Of a stretch of 64,000 nucleotides of DNA, positions 1-13,471 are shown piece after piece. Location: positions 18,501 to 82,500 of the forward strand of contig MCFG01000280.1 of NCBI GenBank assembly GCA_002104895.1, given 5' to 3'. Position 1 is the stretch's first letter, and each line of letters opens with the position of its first letter. Below the pieces are notes generated by a model that was not told the DNA's origin, did no database searches, and saw only the letters and a list, made by a program, of their open reading frames with translations. The position numbers and the translations under genes are program-made. Origin of the DNA: Anaeromyces robustus. Lineage: Eukaryota > Neocallimastigomycota > Neocallimastigomycetes > Neocallimastigales > Neocallimastigaceae.

Positions 1-49
1 AATATAAAACATATAATATACAATAATATTTATTAATTATTTTAATTAC

Positions 50-392
50 CCTTGATATGTATTATTTACATATGTTGAACTTGTTAAAGTATATGTATTG
101 AATCGTATTTTTTCAACAAGTTTTTTAGTTATACCTTTAAATTCTTCAGTATTTTTCTAAAATTATATTATATATATATATTTTTTAAAAATTTCAATAA
201 ATAACAGTTATAGTAAAATTATTTTTATAAATTATTTTTTGGCTCTTTCATTCATTTCAATTCTTCCATTTTATCGTTTTTTAAGGGAACCAAAACTATA
301 ATAATTAAGTATTTAGACTTTACTTCAATTCCTGTTATAGCATAAACTAAAGGACTTAATAATTCATAATAATCCTGCTTTATTGTAGACAT
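50..392 (-). CDS. possible 5' part of an unrecognised minus-strand gene, cut by the window edge
   Basis: I do not recognise this gene. On the minus strand an ATG at 390-392 opens 46 codons (stop at 252-254) starting MSTIKQDYYELLSPL. Further on, 156 to 50 reads as an exon between an AG acceptor (157-158) and a GT donor (48-49), with a coding-like stretch EEFKGITKKLVEKIRF. The donor of the first exon is uncertain; a GTAAAG right after the codons for GIE is one candidate. The rest of the gene would lie left of the window. It would be divergent from the DNA-PKcs gene. Composition and codon-like texture support coding, but the model is tentative. Confidence 0.35.
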
Positions 393-869
393 TTTTCTTT
401 AACTTTAATTTATTTAAAATAATTATATTATTTATTTTTTCCTAATTTTTTAAAAAATATATGTATTAATAATGGTATATTGTATAGTTAAAGACATTTC
501 GTTTGATTGAGTATTGAATCTTTAAAAGTATTTTTTTATTATTATATATTTATTTTAATATTTTATATATTAAAATATAATATTTAAAAGAAAATTTTGT
601 AATAAAAATTTAATTATCAAATAAAATTAAAATTTATAATTTTGATTAAATTAATTTTAATTTATTTATATTATATTTAAAATATATAAAATATAGTTTT
701 TTCATTTTTGATATTTAGAAAAATATTGTATTTTAAAAATTATAAAAAATAGAAATTAATTTAATCTAATACTTTCATTGAAGTTTATATTTTATCTCTA
801 AAATATTAATATAATAATTTCATTTTTATTTAATGTAAAATTATATAATTAATGAAATTTTAATTCATA
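393..869. other. intergenic region upstream of the DNA-PKcs gene
   Basis: About 480 bases of A+T-rich DNA between the possible minus-strand gene and the ATG at 870. If that gene is real, this is a shared divergent promoter. I see no motif that stands out from the base composition. Confidence 0.5.
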
Positions 870-2064
870 ATGTCAGCAAATATTGATATCTTAAGAAATT
901 TGCTGAATGAATTGTCTATAATAAATAAAGATGTTAAATCCATCTCTATTGAAATTTACAATTTTCCTTATAAATTATTAAATAATAAAGAGATTGGTAA
1001 ATGATGATAATAATAATAAAAAAATAGAAAAAAGGAAGAAAATAAATTTTTATTTGAAAACGCAAAAATTTATAATAAAATATTAATTAATTATTAATTG
1101 AAATATTATATCTTTTTTTTTTTTTTTTTTTTTTTCTAATTTCAATCCAAAATTATATAATTCATATCATTTTTAAAAAATAAACTTTGTTAACACCGTA
1201 GTATATGCATTATCCATATTATTTAATAATGAAAATGGAATATTGGAATTTATTGTGAAAACCATGAAATATAAAGAACATGCTTACTCAAGACAAATTT
1301 TATTAAATTTAATTCGTGATTTATTAGAAAATTTTCCAAATTACTTAGAAGAATATATTGATAAAATAAGAGTAATAAAATAAATAAATATTATTTATTT
1401 TACCCTTTTATTATTTTTATTATTTTTTTTTTTTTATTTATTTTTTTATTTTTAATTTATAAATAATGATAATTATTACTGTAATTATTAGTGTGGAATA
1501 AAAATTACAATAAAAATTATTTTTTTTTATATCTTTTTTTTTTTTTTTTTTTTTTTTTTTTGTAATTTTAATTTATATATATATATATATATAAAATATT
1601 TATCGGAATGTTATTAATAATAATACTAATGAAAATAATAAAAAATAGAAAATATCAGAAAGTTTCTTTTTTAATGAAAAAGCAGTAAGAACTATAAGTG
1701 CTTCTTTTCAAGTTTTAAATATTATTTATAATCCAGAGAAAAAATATTTAACAAGAGAAAACATTCAACCTGATAAATTATTTGAAAGGTTTAATATTGA
1801 ATTTCTACTATTTATTGTCATTTTATTTTAGGAATAATGTTTTGGCTTTCATACATTCTTATTAATATTGTTATATTTTAAATATAATAATTTATAGTAA
1901 TAATAGTATTTTCATTATTATTATTATTACCACTTAATAACATGTATTTTTAATATTAATTATATAATAATATAAAGGTATATGAATAGTTATGTTCAAA
2001 AGTTTACTAAATTGTCAACTTCAGGTTTATTTTATTTTTATTTTTATTTTATTTTAATATTCTC

Positions 2065-2104
<40 letters not shown>

Positions 2105-5100
2105 TTTGTTTTAAAGTTTCTGATATAAAAAATTATATAATGTGTAAATACTTATATATTTTATAATTATTATATTATTAATTTATTTCGCTTATATATT
2201 ATTGAAATAGTTAAGTGCGATGTATTACAATTTTTAGGAAAATTAATACAATATTATTCAAATGATATCTCCGAGGATCAAAAAAAGATTTATACTCGTC
2301 ATTGTATTCAAACAATTAATAATTTTTTGCAAAATCCTAAGTCGTTCGATGATTATTCTTTAATTACTAGTATAATATATGGTTTAAATTCTTATTTACA
2401 ATCTAACAATGATATTATTAAAGAAGGTTAATATTTATTATATATAGGTTCATTTATTATATATTATTATATAAATTAAACATTTCAAATAATAAATATG
2501 TTATGCTATTGATAATTATATTATAACAATTAATATTATAACATTTAATATATATTTGAAATATATATATATATTTTATTTTCATATTTATATATTTATT
2601 TTATTTGTATTTAAAACATAAAAGATAAACCAGAATATATAACAATTACAAATTTAATTAAAGTGATCCTTTCTATTAATGTCAATTCGCTTAGTCGTTA
2701 TGAACAAATTAAAGGTTTTAAAAAAATTTTTTTTCATATTAAAAAATTCAAAATAATTTATATTTTAAAATAATATCATTTTTATTTTTATTATATTTTA
2801 TAAATAATAGCATGCCTACAATTTGTAATCGATAATGGTCATTATATATCAAAAATACTTTTTAAAAATTGTACTTTATTTTTTGAATCATTATTAAATA
2901 TTTGTAAACATCAAAATAGAGACCTTCATAAATTAGGTTTCCAAGCAATGGATTGCTTATTAAATGAAGTAATAATAATTATTTTAATAATATAATTATT
3001 AATACTATTTATATATAAAAAGATAATATTAATAAAATATTAAAATTTTTTTTTCGAATATTATTATCAATATAAAAATTGATTATTAGATTGTTAATTA
3101 TAGTGAAAAATGCACAAATGAAATTGAGGCTAAAAAAGTATTTTGGGTAAATGAAAATAACAACTAGATATTTAATTTAATTTAATTTAACTATATATAT
3201 ATATATAATGTATAATTTTTTTTTTAATATTCATAAATTTATTATTATTATTATTATTATTATTATAGTACTTTATTGAATTTTTTACAAATTCGTTAAG
3301 AAAAGAGGATTCAGATACAAAAGATATCTCTTTAGCTATTCGTGGTTATGGATTATTTTCAGGACCATGTAAAAAATATTTTAGTGAATCTGAATTTAAT
3401 ATTATTATTTCTGAATTATTAAAAAAAGCGGATTCTATTTTTTCAAAGTAAAATAAAAAAAGATTGTTTATTATAATAATATTATATTATTGTATTATAT
3501 TTATAAGTTTTTTTTGTAATATTTAATTTTATAAACTTTTTATTTTTATATTTTTATTAAATTTTTATATATAAGTGATAATATAAATGAGGAAATGTTT
3601 CTTCATTTTTCATCATTTCTCCAGGCTTATAATTCTATTTTAAAGATTTTAGATACTGTAGATAATACACTTTTAAGAGGAATAGGTATTAAAATTATAT
3701 TAAAAAAATATAAAATATAATTACTTTATTATTACTAATTATGATTTAAATTATCATATATGTATAAATAGAACTTATTATAACACAATTAATGATAAGT
3801 TTTCAGTTACTTAATGATAAATTAAAATTTATTAATGCTAAATCAATTCAACATATTTTATGGGAACTAAATAATAAGTCTGTTATGGATACATTCTTTA
3901 ATAAAATTGGTATTTTTATAAATATATCTATATTCTATAATTATGACTTTCATAATAATAGTTTTTTAATATTTAATTATTTTAATTGTGTAATAATAAT
4001 TTAAAAGCTGGTGAAATTTTAGTTTTGACATGTATTGATAAAGATAAAACAGCAAATAATCAAAATTTAGATGAAGATGCTATGGAGATTGATGAACCAG
4101 CTAATGTTGAAAATGTAATAGATGAAATGATTAAAGAAAATGAACATGCGTATAATGATTATTATTATCAATTTTGGAGAATTATACTTGATGAAAAAAA
4201 TTTACCAGAAAGAAATGATATAAAAATGGAAGATGAAGAATTATTAAAAGATGAAAAAAAGAGAAATCAATTTATTCAAAAACTTTATGATATTATAATT
4301 CAAAATTTATTAGATTTTCCAAAGCATCTTAATTTAGCACTTTATGATGATAATGAAAATGCTTTTAATAATAAAAATCATGATAATAATGAAAATAATG
4401 ATAATAATGATAATAATTCGACAATAACTGAATCAACAGATGAATCAACAAATGATATAGATAATAATAATATTGAAATTAATAATGCAAAATCTGTAAA
4501 TGTTCAAAGTTTAAAACCTTATTGTATAAGGGATTTTGATATATTTATTAATTATGTTGAATTTACTAAACTAATTCTTTCGACTTCTACCACTAAATCC
4601 TTATTTGAAAAATGGCTTTATAGTTTTGGTAAAGAAATTATAAACTTTTCTGAAAAATATCCATTAGTAAGTGGTTTTTATAAATTATTTGAATGTTGTT
4701 TAAATATTTCTGAAGATCTTCATTATTTCAATGGTATATTAAATAAAGAATATATCGGTGAATTACATAAGGTAATACATTATTAATAATTAAATTAAAG
4801 GAATATTTTTTTTCAACTTTTCTTAATAAGAATTAAAATATTATATATATAAATATTTAAAAAAAAAAACAGGGAATGATAAATGAAATAAATGAACCTT
4901 ATAATGGAATTAAACAAAGAACATATATTTTATATACAAAATATATCAATGAAATTATTATTCGATTAACACAATATAAAGATGATTTATTAGTCTCATG
5001 TTTAAAATTAGTTTTATCATCACCAAATGAGTTGATTTCTTTAAACGATTTTATTGAACCTTTAAAAATTATATTAAATCTTGGTATAAGTGAATAGTAA

Positions 5101-5410
5101 TATCAAATATAGAAAAAGAAAAATAAAAAGATACATAATTCTTGATTAAAGTACTAACAAACATATATTTTAAATTTTATTATAATAAAAATTTAGCTCT
5201 CTTGCTAAACTTGGTTTAGATGCTTTTGAAAAATGGATTTCTTATATACCAAAAAATAAATTGAAGATATACTATAAGGAGATTTTTCCATTATTCAATA
5301 AATATTTAATAAATATAAAAGAAAATAAAGACGCTGAATTAGATTACTATATTTCAAATAATAAAATGAAAATGATAAAAGTAAATGAAAATTAGTTTAT
5401 TAGTTATAGA

Positions 5411-5447
<37 letters not shown>

Positions 5448-7960
5448 ATATATAATTTAAATGAAAAAAGTATTAATTTTTTTTCAATTATTATTAAAAT
5501 ATAATATAGAAAGTCAATAAATATGAAAAAGAAATTGTTGAAGAAACCCATAACAATATAAAAATAAAAGTTTTAAGAATTATAGGAATGATTGGTGATG
5601 GTATTCCATATTTATATTCAAATTTTGATATAAAAGATTATTTGAAATGGGATCCTGAAAATGGTATAATATTTATTTTGCATTTTGTTGATTTTCAAAC
5701 TGAAATAAATTTAGGTAAAGTATACATTTAAATATATATATATTTAAATATATTATGTATAATTATTATTATTATTATTATTATTAAATAAAATTAATTT
5801 GTATTATTATTATGATTATTATTAAATAAATGAAATATAGATCATTTATTACCAAGAATATTAGAATTAGCTCAGCTATCATCAAATAGGAAAGTTAAAA
5901 TTTGGGCATGTGAACTGTTACATTCAATTACAATTTATATGGTTGGATTAAATGCACATCGTATTCGTGATAATTCAACTATAAAAGATAATACAAATTT
6001 ATTCGATAAATTTTATACAAAAATATTCCCAGTTATTCTTCAGTTATCTGTAGATATTGATAAAATTTCAAGAGATTTATTTTCTTCATTAACTTTTCAA
6101 TTAATACATTGGTTTACAAATAATTCTCTAAATGATGATTCTGAATCTTTAACATTGTTAGATTGTTGCTTTAATGCTGCTATTTGTCAAGATGGTCCAT
6201 TAAGAGATTATGGAACCCAATGCATCAATGAATTTTTAAAATGGACTATAAAACAAAATTTTGATGAGGTAATATTAATAAAATAACTGAAAAATATTAA
6301 TTTTTCATTAAATATTAATAATATAAAAATATATATACAAAATTGCAGGAAAAATTAATGGCTAATATCGAAGTCTTACTAGAAAAAATATATCAGTACT
6401 GTAGAAATCCAAATTCATATAAACGTTTGGGAGCTTCTTTGATTTTTAATAAGATTTATGTTGAACTACGTGAACATCAAAAAATTATTGATAAATTTTT
6501 ATTTGAAATTTTATATTATATATTATACAATTTAAAACTTTCCTATTATGATAAAGATATATTAGGTAAATTATTGGATAAGTTATTTTTTTTTATTTCA
6601 AAAAAACAAAGTTTAAATAAATAAGATTATTAAAATCATTAATTATATTATTTTTTATAAATATTTGATATTTATATTTTATATTATTTATATAGAAACT
6701 GCGGAACAATGTAAAATTGCTATTAATCATATTGTAAGAATATTAAAAAAAAAATATTCAATATTTATTATGTCGAAAGAAAGTAGAAATAGTTTTCCAG
6801 GTCTCAAAAAACCAGATTTGAAATCTTTAATCGAATGGCTTCTTTACGAAACAGGCTCTATTGAAGAAGTTTATTCCAAAAAGTGTATGGATTTAGTATT
6901 AGTATTAAGTCCATTACTTCCAGGTAAAATATTATATAATACAAATATTTTTTTGGAAATCATTTATTTATATATGTATATATTATTTATCTTTATGTAT
7001 AATAGAAAATTCAAAACTTGATTTAAATGAATTATTCCTTAGTGATAATAATTTATTTAATGACATATATAAAATGGATGAATTAATTATAAAACAAGAA
7101 GAAAAAAATTTATTGTTAAAGAGTGGAATAAAATGGGCCAATAGATTATCAATTTGTTTAGAGGGTTTTATATGGATTATAAAAAATAAACTATTGGAAT
7201 CTAGCTTATTCTTCAAAAATCGTTTAAATAATTTTATTAATTCAATTGCATTTTTTATTGATAATATTTCAAGAAATGAAATTCAAATAAATGATAATAA
7301 TTTAATATATTATACTATTAATGAAATTTCAAAATTAAATAACAAAAGATTTGAAATATCTTTTAAAATAATAAACTTTATTAGGTATCTAATTGAAAAT
7401 TCTATGGATATGAAAAGTATATTTGAAAATCTTCAAACTTGTCATATATTTTCTGATGGTTTCATTGACCTATTAAATTGTTCATTATATAATACAAAAA
7501 TTTTGGGAAATGATTTAGAAGAAAAAGATATTCAGTTATCGTTTTATAATTCACTTCAAAAATTATTAATTTTATTAAAAAATAATGAAACTTTTATTAG
7601 TTATAATAATTTAATATCGAAATTATCAGAAAAAGAAGATTTATATTATAATAAATTTTTAAGTACATATAATGAAATAAATACTATCACTGAAAATACC
7701 ATATTCTTAAAGAGTATCTACATTTTAAATTTATCAGGAATATTAAAAGATATTCTTCAATTTAAGGATGTTAATGAATATAATTATTTTTCATCTTATT
7801 TAAATTGTTTGGATAATTTGAAAAATAATGAAAATCCTTCATTTGAAATTTTCATTAAACAATTATTAGATATATGTGTAATTTTACCAGATGTTCAAGA
7901 AGAGTGCTGGGAAAAATTATTGGTAATAATAAAATATATTATCTATATAGTTAATAATAA

Positions 7961-8056
<96 letters not shown>

Positions 8057-11000
8057 AATTATTAAATATCTGTATTAAATAATATTTAGGGTTTATCTAC
8101 AATGACTGATTTAAAATATTCAGATATCGTTTCATTTTATTCTCGTTATAAATTTAAGGTATATTTATTAAATTTTTATAAAAAATTTTGTTTATTCTTC
8201 TAAACAATACTAATAAAAATTTTTTATAGATCAATTATCTTTTTATGACCAACTTTGATGTATATAGCAAATATTTATTTTACTGTATATCAGAAAATAT
8301 TGTAATTGATATTATCAATGGTTGTATTGATTTAATAATTGATTATTCAGGCATTATAACTGATAAATTCAAAATGAAATTCTTAATTCAGGTTTGCTAA
8401 ATAATTTCATTTGAATAAAAAATATTCATAAACAATAAATTATATAATTTTATTTCGTATTATTATAATAAAAAAAAATATTATATATTATAATAGATTT
8501 CTAATCAAGCAGATTTCTTCAAAGCATATTTATTATATCATATGGATAAAAAAAATGTATTTATTTTTAAATAAATATATTATTAATAATTTTTTTTCAT
8601 GTTATTAATTGATATTCTTGTTTTTTTTTTTTTTTTTTTTTTTTTTTTGTTATATATTATATATATATATAAAGTATTATATTGTAATAGATTTCTTTAA
8701 AAAACTCTTTAAATTAGAAAATAAATTTTTTGAAAAATATGCTTCATCTACATGTAAAGACGAATTTTGTAAAATATATTTACAATTATTAGATCCATCA
8801 AATTCTTTAAAAGTTAAAAGTGAAGCTCTTAAACTTTTCCCTATTTATGAATCATATTTAAATAGTAATTATAAGGAGAAGGTAACAAAATATTAATATT
8901 AATTATTTATTATTATTTCATATCTAAAGATTATAAAATTATTAATGTATTATTTATTGTTTATATAATCATTATTTAATTTATAAAGCTTGAAAAATCA
9001 ATTGAATTTATTATTTATAATCAATTTCCTATATCATCTAATGATCTTGTTAAAGATACTTTACAGTAAATAATAATAATATATTAATTATATAAAAGTA
9101 AAATATATATGCTCATATATTCATTTTTTTAAATTTAAATTAGATATATTGAATATAGAAACACTGTGACTTCTCTTATCAATCTATTATCAACAGGAAA
9201 CTTTATTATTATCAAAAATCTAGTTTTATTAACATGTAAAGAGGAAGAATTTAAATACAAAGAAAAAATAAAGGAATTTATTGCAATTATTATAAATAAT
9301 TATTCTGAGGATAAGTTTAATAATTTTACAGATTATTGCATGGAGTAAGTATTAATCAATAAATAATAAATAATTAATGTAATATATTATAAATTTGAAA
9401 AAATAATTTTTTATATGGGATATATATTAAATATATATTATAATTTTAATATCAATTATTTATTAGTGTATTGTTAGATTCAAAAGCATCACCTTTAGTT
9501 AGGGTGAATGTTATAAAACAGTATTTAATTCCAGCATTAATACATGTCAATTGTCAATTTAAAATTAATTTTTATTCAAAATATATTATGTCTATGACTC
9601 AAGTTATTAAAGAACAATTAATTAATAAAGAGGATGAATTATGTATTCAATTAAATATCCATTCTAGTATTTTTAATATATTACAAATATCCTTTTTTTT
9701 AATACATTTAAAGAAAATAATAACAAAATATTTAAATATTATATAATAATTAAGAATTAATTTTTTTTTCAAAATATTAATTACCTTTAACAATTAATAT
9801 TATTTTTTTAAATGAAATAAAATTATTTTTAAAAAATGTCATATAATATTATATTTGTTAAATATATACATTATGTATGAGTATTTACCAAATTCTGAAG
9901 TTAATGGTAATAACAGTCCTATTAATAAGGCATTTTGTGATGGCAACGTTAAAACTGGAAAAGAACTTTTAACTAGTTTAATGAAACCAGTAGCATATAT
10001 TGCAAGATCAGTAACTGTAAATATTCTCTTTCTTGTATATATATATTTATATATATATTTACATTGTTATTATTATTTATTATGTTAATATGTGTGTATT
10101 TATTTATATTATTCAATTATATTTCATAGAATATTAGTAGTAATAATGAAAAGTATCACTTAGCAAGCAAATATTATAAACAATCAGCATATTGTTTAAT
10201 TGCTGCTATGTTATATTGTACTCAAACAAAAGAAAATTTCTTTAACGTATTTTTATTCCAAGAGAATGAAGCTAAAAATGAAAAAATTTGGGAAAATATT
10301 ATCGATACTCGTAATAAAATAATATTTAAAATTGAAGACGGTGTACCTAAAAAGAAAAGTAAAAGATACTATGACAGTATACAATTTAGAAGAAATGTTA
10401 TAAGAAATCAAAAAAATAATTTTTCAAGTTATCTTTCAGCAAGTAGTTTAAGTCAGGTAGAATATATATTTAATAATAAAATGAATAATAATATTTTTCC
10501 TATATCTATTTAAATACCTTTTTCTAATTTAATATATTTAAAAATTATGACTTTATTAAATTTAATAAAAATAAAGTCTATCGATTTTTTAGGAGAAGAT
10601 AATGATATAGATATTAATAATCAATTTAATGAAAATGAATATTATAATAATGAAAATGATTTATATAATAAAAATGAAATTAAAAAGAATTATGAATATA
10701 AGTAAATACCTTTATATTTTTTATTTATTTTTTTATTAATTAATAAATATTTTAAAGTAATTTATAATTAATTTTTATTTTCGTCTTTAAATAAAATGGA
10801 AACAAAAAACGTAATAATTAAAAGTGAAACATTCTTTGATCAAGATTGTATAAATGAAAATATTTGTATGCCAATGATTTTAAAAATTATAAAAAAAATC
10901 ACTAATAATAGTACGTTAGCACCCAACCAAACTTTATCTATGCCAGCATGGATGACTGCATTGTTGAAAACATTTACATCTTATACTACACATATTAATA

Positions 11001-13412
11001 TCAAAACATTCATTGCAAAAATAATTATAAATTATCCTGAACCATTTATATCATATGCTAATTTATGGTATATACCAATAGTAAAATTTATATCAGGCGG
11101 TGAAGAATTTAATGATGGTTTTACGTATTATATAGAAGTATATATCTAATTATTTTTACTAAAGTATATATATAAAAAATTATTAATATTAAAAATAATA
11201 TTTATTAATATTAAAAAAAATAATATAGGATTTATGTAATTTACTTATTAAATGGAAAAACTTTGTGAACATTGAAAATAATGCAGAAAATAGATTTAAT
11301 TTTACAAATATGATGGTAATAAAAATAAATTAAAAAAAAAATTAAAAAACTTATACAGTAATTCATATTATTAATATAAATATATATATATATATTTAAA
11401 GAATTTTATAATAAAATATTCAAATATTCAAGATGGTTTATCTCTCAAAACTGTTATTGATATAATTAATGAATTTTTAAATAAATTTAAAGGTTTTGTT
11501 GATACACCTGTGGTAAATATTTATAATTTTATTTGGTATATAACAATAAATAATATGATTTATATAAATTAATATATATATTATTTTTTTTATTTAAAAA
11601 TTAATTAGGAAATTCTATATAAATTTTTAACTAATAACAATAACAATAACAATAATAATAATGAAGAACAATATACTGGTAATACAATTAACTTAGCTAT
11701 TCAAATTTTAGCATCTTTTGTATCCAATGAAATTCCTGAATATAATCAAATAAATATGGATGCAAGTGATTCATATCCTTCTGAAGTGGAGTTTTATTCT
11801 GTATTAGCAAATTATATCCAGTTTAATCATAAAAATGTTTATGAACCAGCTGCTGAAGTATTTATTAAATTAAGAAATAAGAATAATATTATATTTTTTC
11901 TTTTACTATTTAAATAGTAATAGTAATATTTTTTTATACTTTTTTCTTTAGTTGTGTGGGTTAATATTAAAAAGAATGAAAAAAGGAACAATGAATGAAA
12001 ATGTACTTAATATTATTACTAGTAAGGTAAAAATAATTATAACTAGATTAATAATAAATAATAATAATTATAATAGTTATAATAATATATTTTTAATTAT
12101 TAATTATAAATATATTTAAGCTTGAATTATTAAATCCAGTAAATACCAAAAACAAAACGACAGATAAATTTATAATTTGTCTTCATCAAATTGGTTTGAA
12201 TTATGAAGAAATATTAGATAAATATTTAGTTTTAATTTTATTTCTCTTCCCCAATTTATCATTAGATAAAAAGATTCAAGCACTAGAAATTATACGTTTG
12301 AGATGTGAAACGAGAAAAGAAATTCTTTTTGATGAATTAAAAGGAAAAGAATTGGATGGGTTATTAAAAAATAGGTAATAACTAATTAATATAAAATAAG
12401 TATTAATTATGAAATTCTCATTATATATATTATATTTTTTTCAAATATATAATAAGCTAAACATTTTTTATATAAATATTTTTTATATATAGTTCTGAAA
12501 ATATTCAATATTTAACATTAGATATTATTTATAATTTAAGGGATGTATTAACAACTGATCAAATAAAATATTTCTTAAATAATTCAAAACATTTCATAAA
12601 ACATACATCTATAAGATGTCGTAATATTTATTATGCTATATTAAAACATGCTTATCAATCAAATATAGATGATAATGTTAAAAAAACTATAAAAATTGCA
12701 TTATTAAATGGATTAGCAGACTCCGATGAAGAGATAAGAAATAATATTCTATCTATTTGGCATGATCCATCTCTAGTTGATTCTACCTTTAATCTTTTTG
12801 AGAGAGTATTAAGGTATAGTAATGAAATAAAAAAAAAGTTCTTTTTAAAAAAAATAAAATTGAAAATTAAAAACTTATTATAATAATACTAATGAATATT
12901 GATAATTACTATTTTTTTATTAATTATTATTTGTTGTATTTGTTTAAAGTTCATTATATTCTTCAGAAACAGAATCCATATATTTATCTTATGCTACACC
13001 TATATTATTATTATCTATATCAGATTTAGAAAATAGTTTATTTAAAAATTCATTACCAAACGCTATATTTGGAAAAAATAAGAAATTTAATATGTCATTT
13101 ATTAGTTCATCTATGGATCCTTTATTTACATCATCTCAAAGTGATAATGTAAAATTCAAATAATTTATTATTATATACGGTTACCATTATTTTAATTTAA
13201 ATAAATTTATTATATTTTATATTTTATATATATATTAATATAAATATATATTTATTATTTTTAATTTAGAGTTATAATAAAGTTTATTCTAGTCAGAGAG
13301 AACTTTCATTTACTCCTACAGTTGAAATGGGTAAATAATATTAATAATTAATTTAATACTCTATTGTAATATTGTAATAATTAAATAATAATGAATTTTA
13401 TTTTAAATGATA

Positions 13413-13471
<59 letters not shown>

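Larger units (their letters stand above)
870..13146 (+). other. PRKDC: N-terminal HEAT-repeat region of DNA-PKcs (about 37 exons)
   Basis: The first two thirds of the protein reads as an unbroken series of amphipathic helical repeats rich in Leu, Ile, Asn and Lys, as expected of the DNA-PKcs N-HEAT and M-HEAT solenoid that cradles Ku and DNA. The longest exons are about 4006-4770, which carries a low-complexity Asp/Asn linker near 4360-4480, and about 7006-7921. The segment around 10825-11136 (NIKTFIAKIIINYPEPF) matches the conserved mid-protein block just after the circular cradle. An SSLSQ motif near 10439-10456 falls where vertebrates carry the second (PQR) phospho-cluster. Confidence 0.8.

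Noticed and set aside
7922-8057. Polyleucine C-terminus on the long PRKDC open frame
   Set aside because: It is readthrough of an intronic (TTA)n array; a GT donor ends the exon near 7921 and the next exon follows at about 8090.
9687-9746. Coding extension after FNILQ (ISFFLIHLKKII)
   Set aside because: It begins exactly at a U12 donor, has no family counterpart and runs into a stop; it is better explained as intron.
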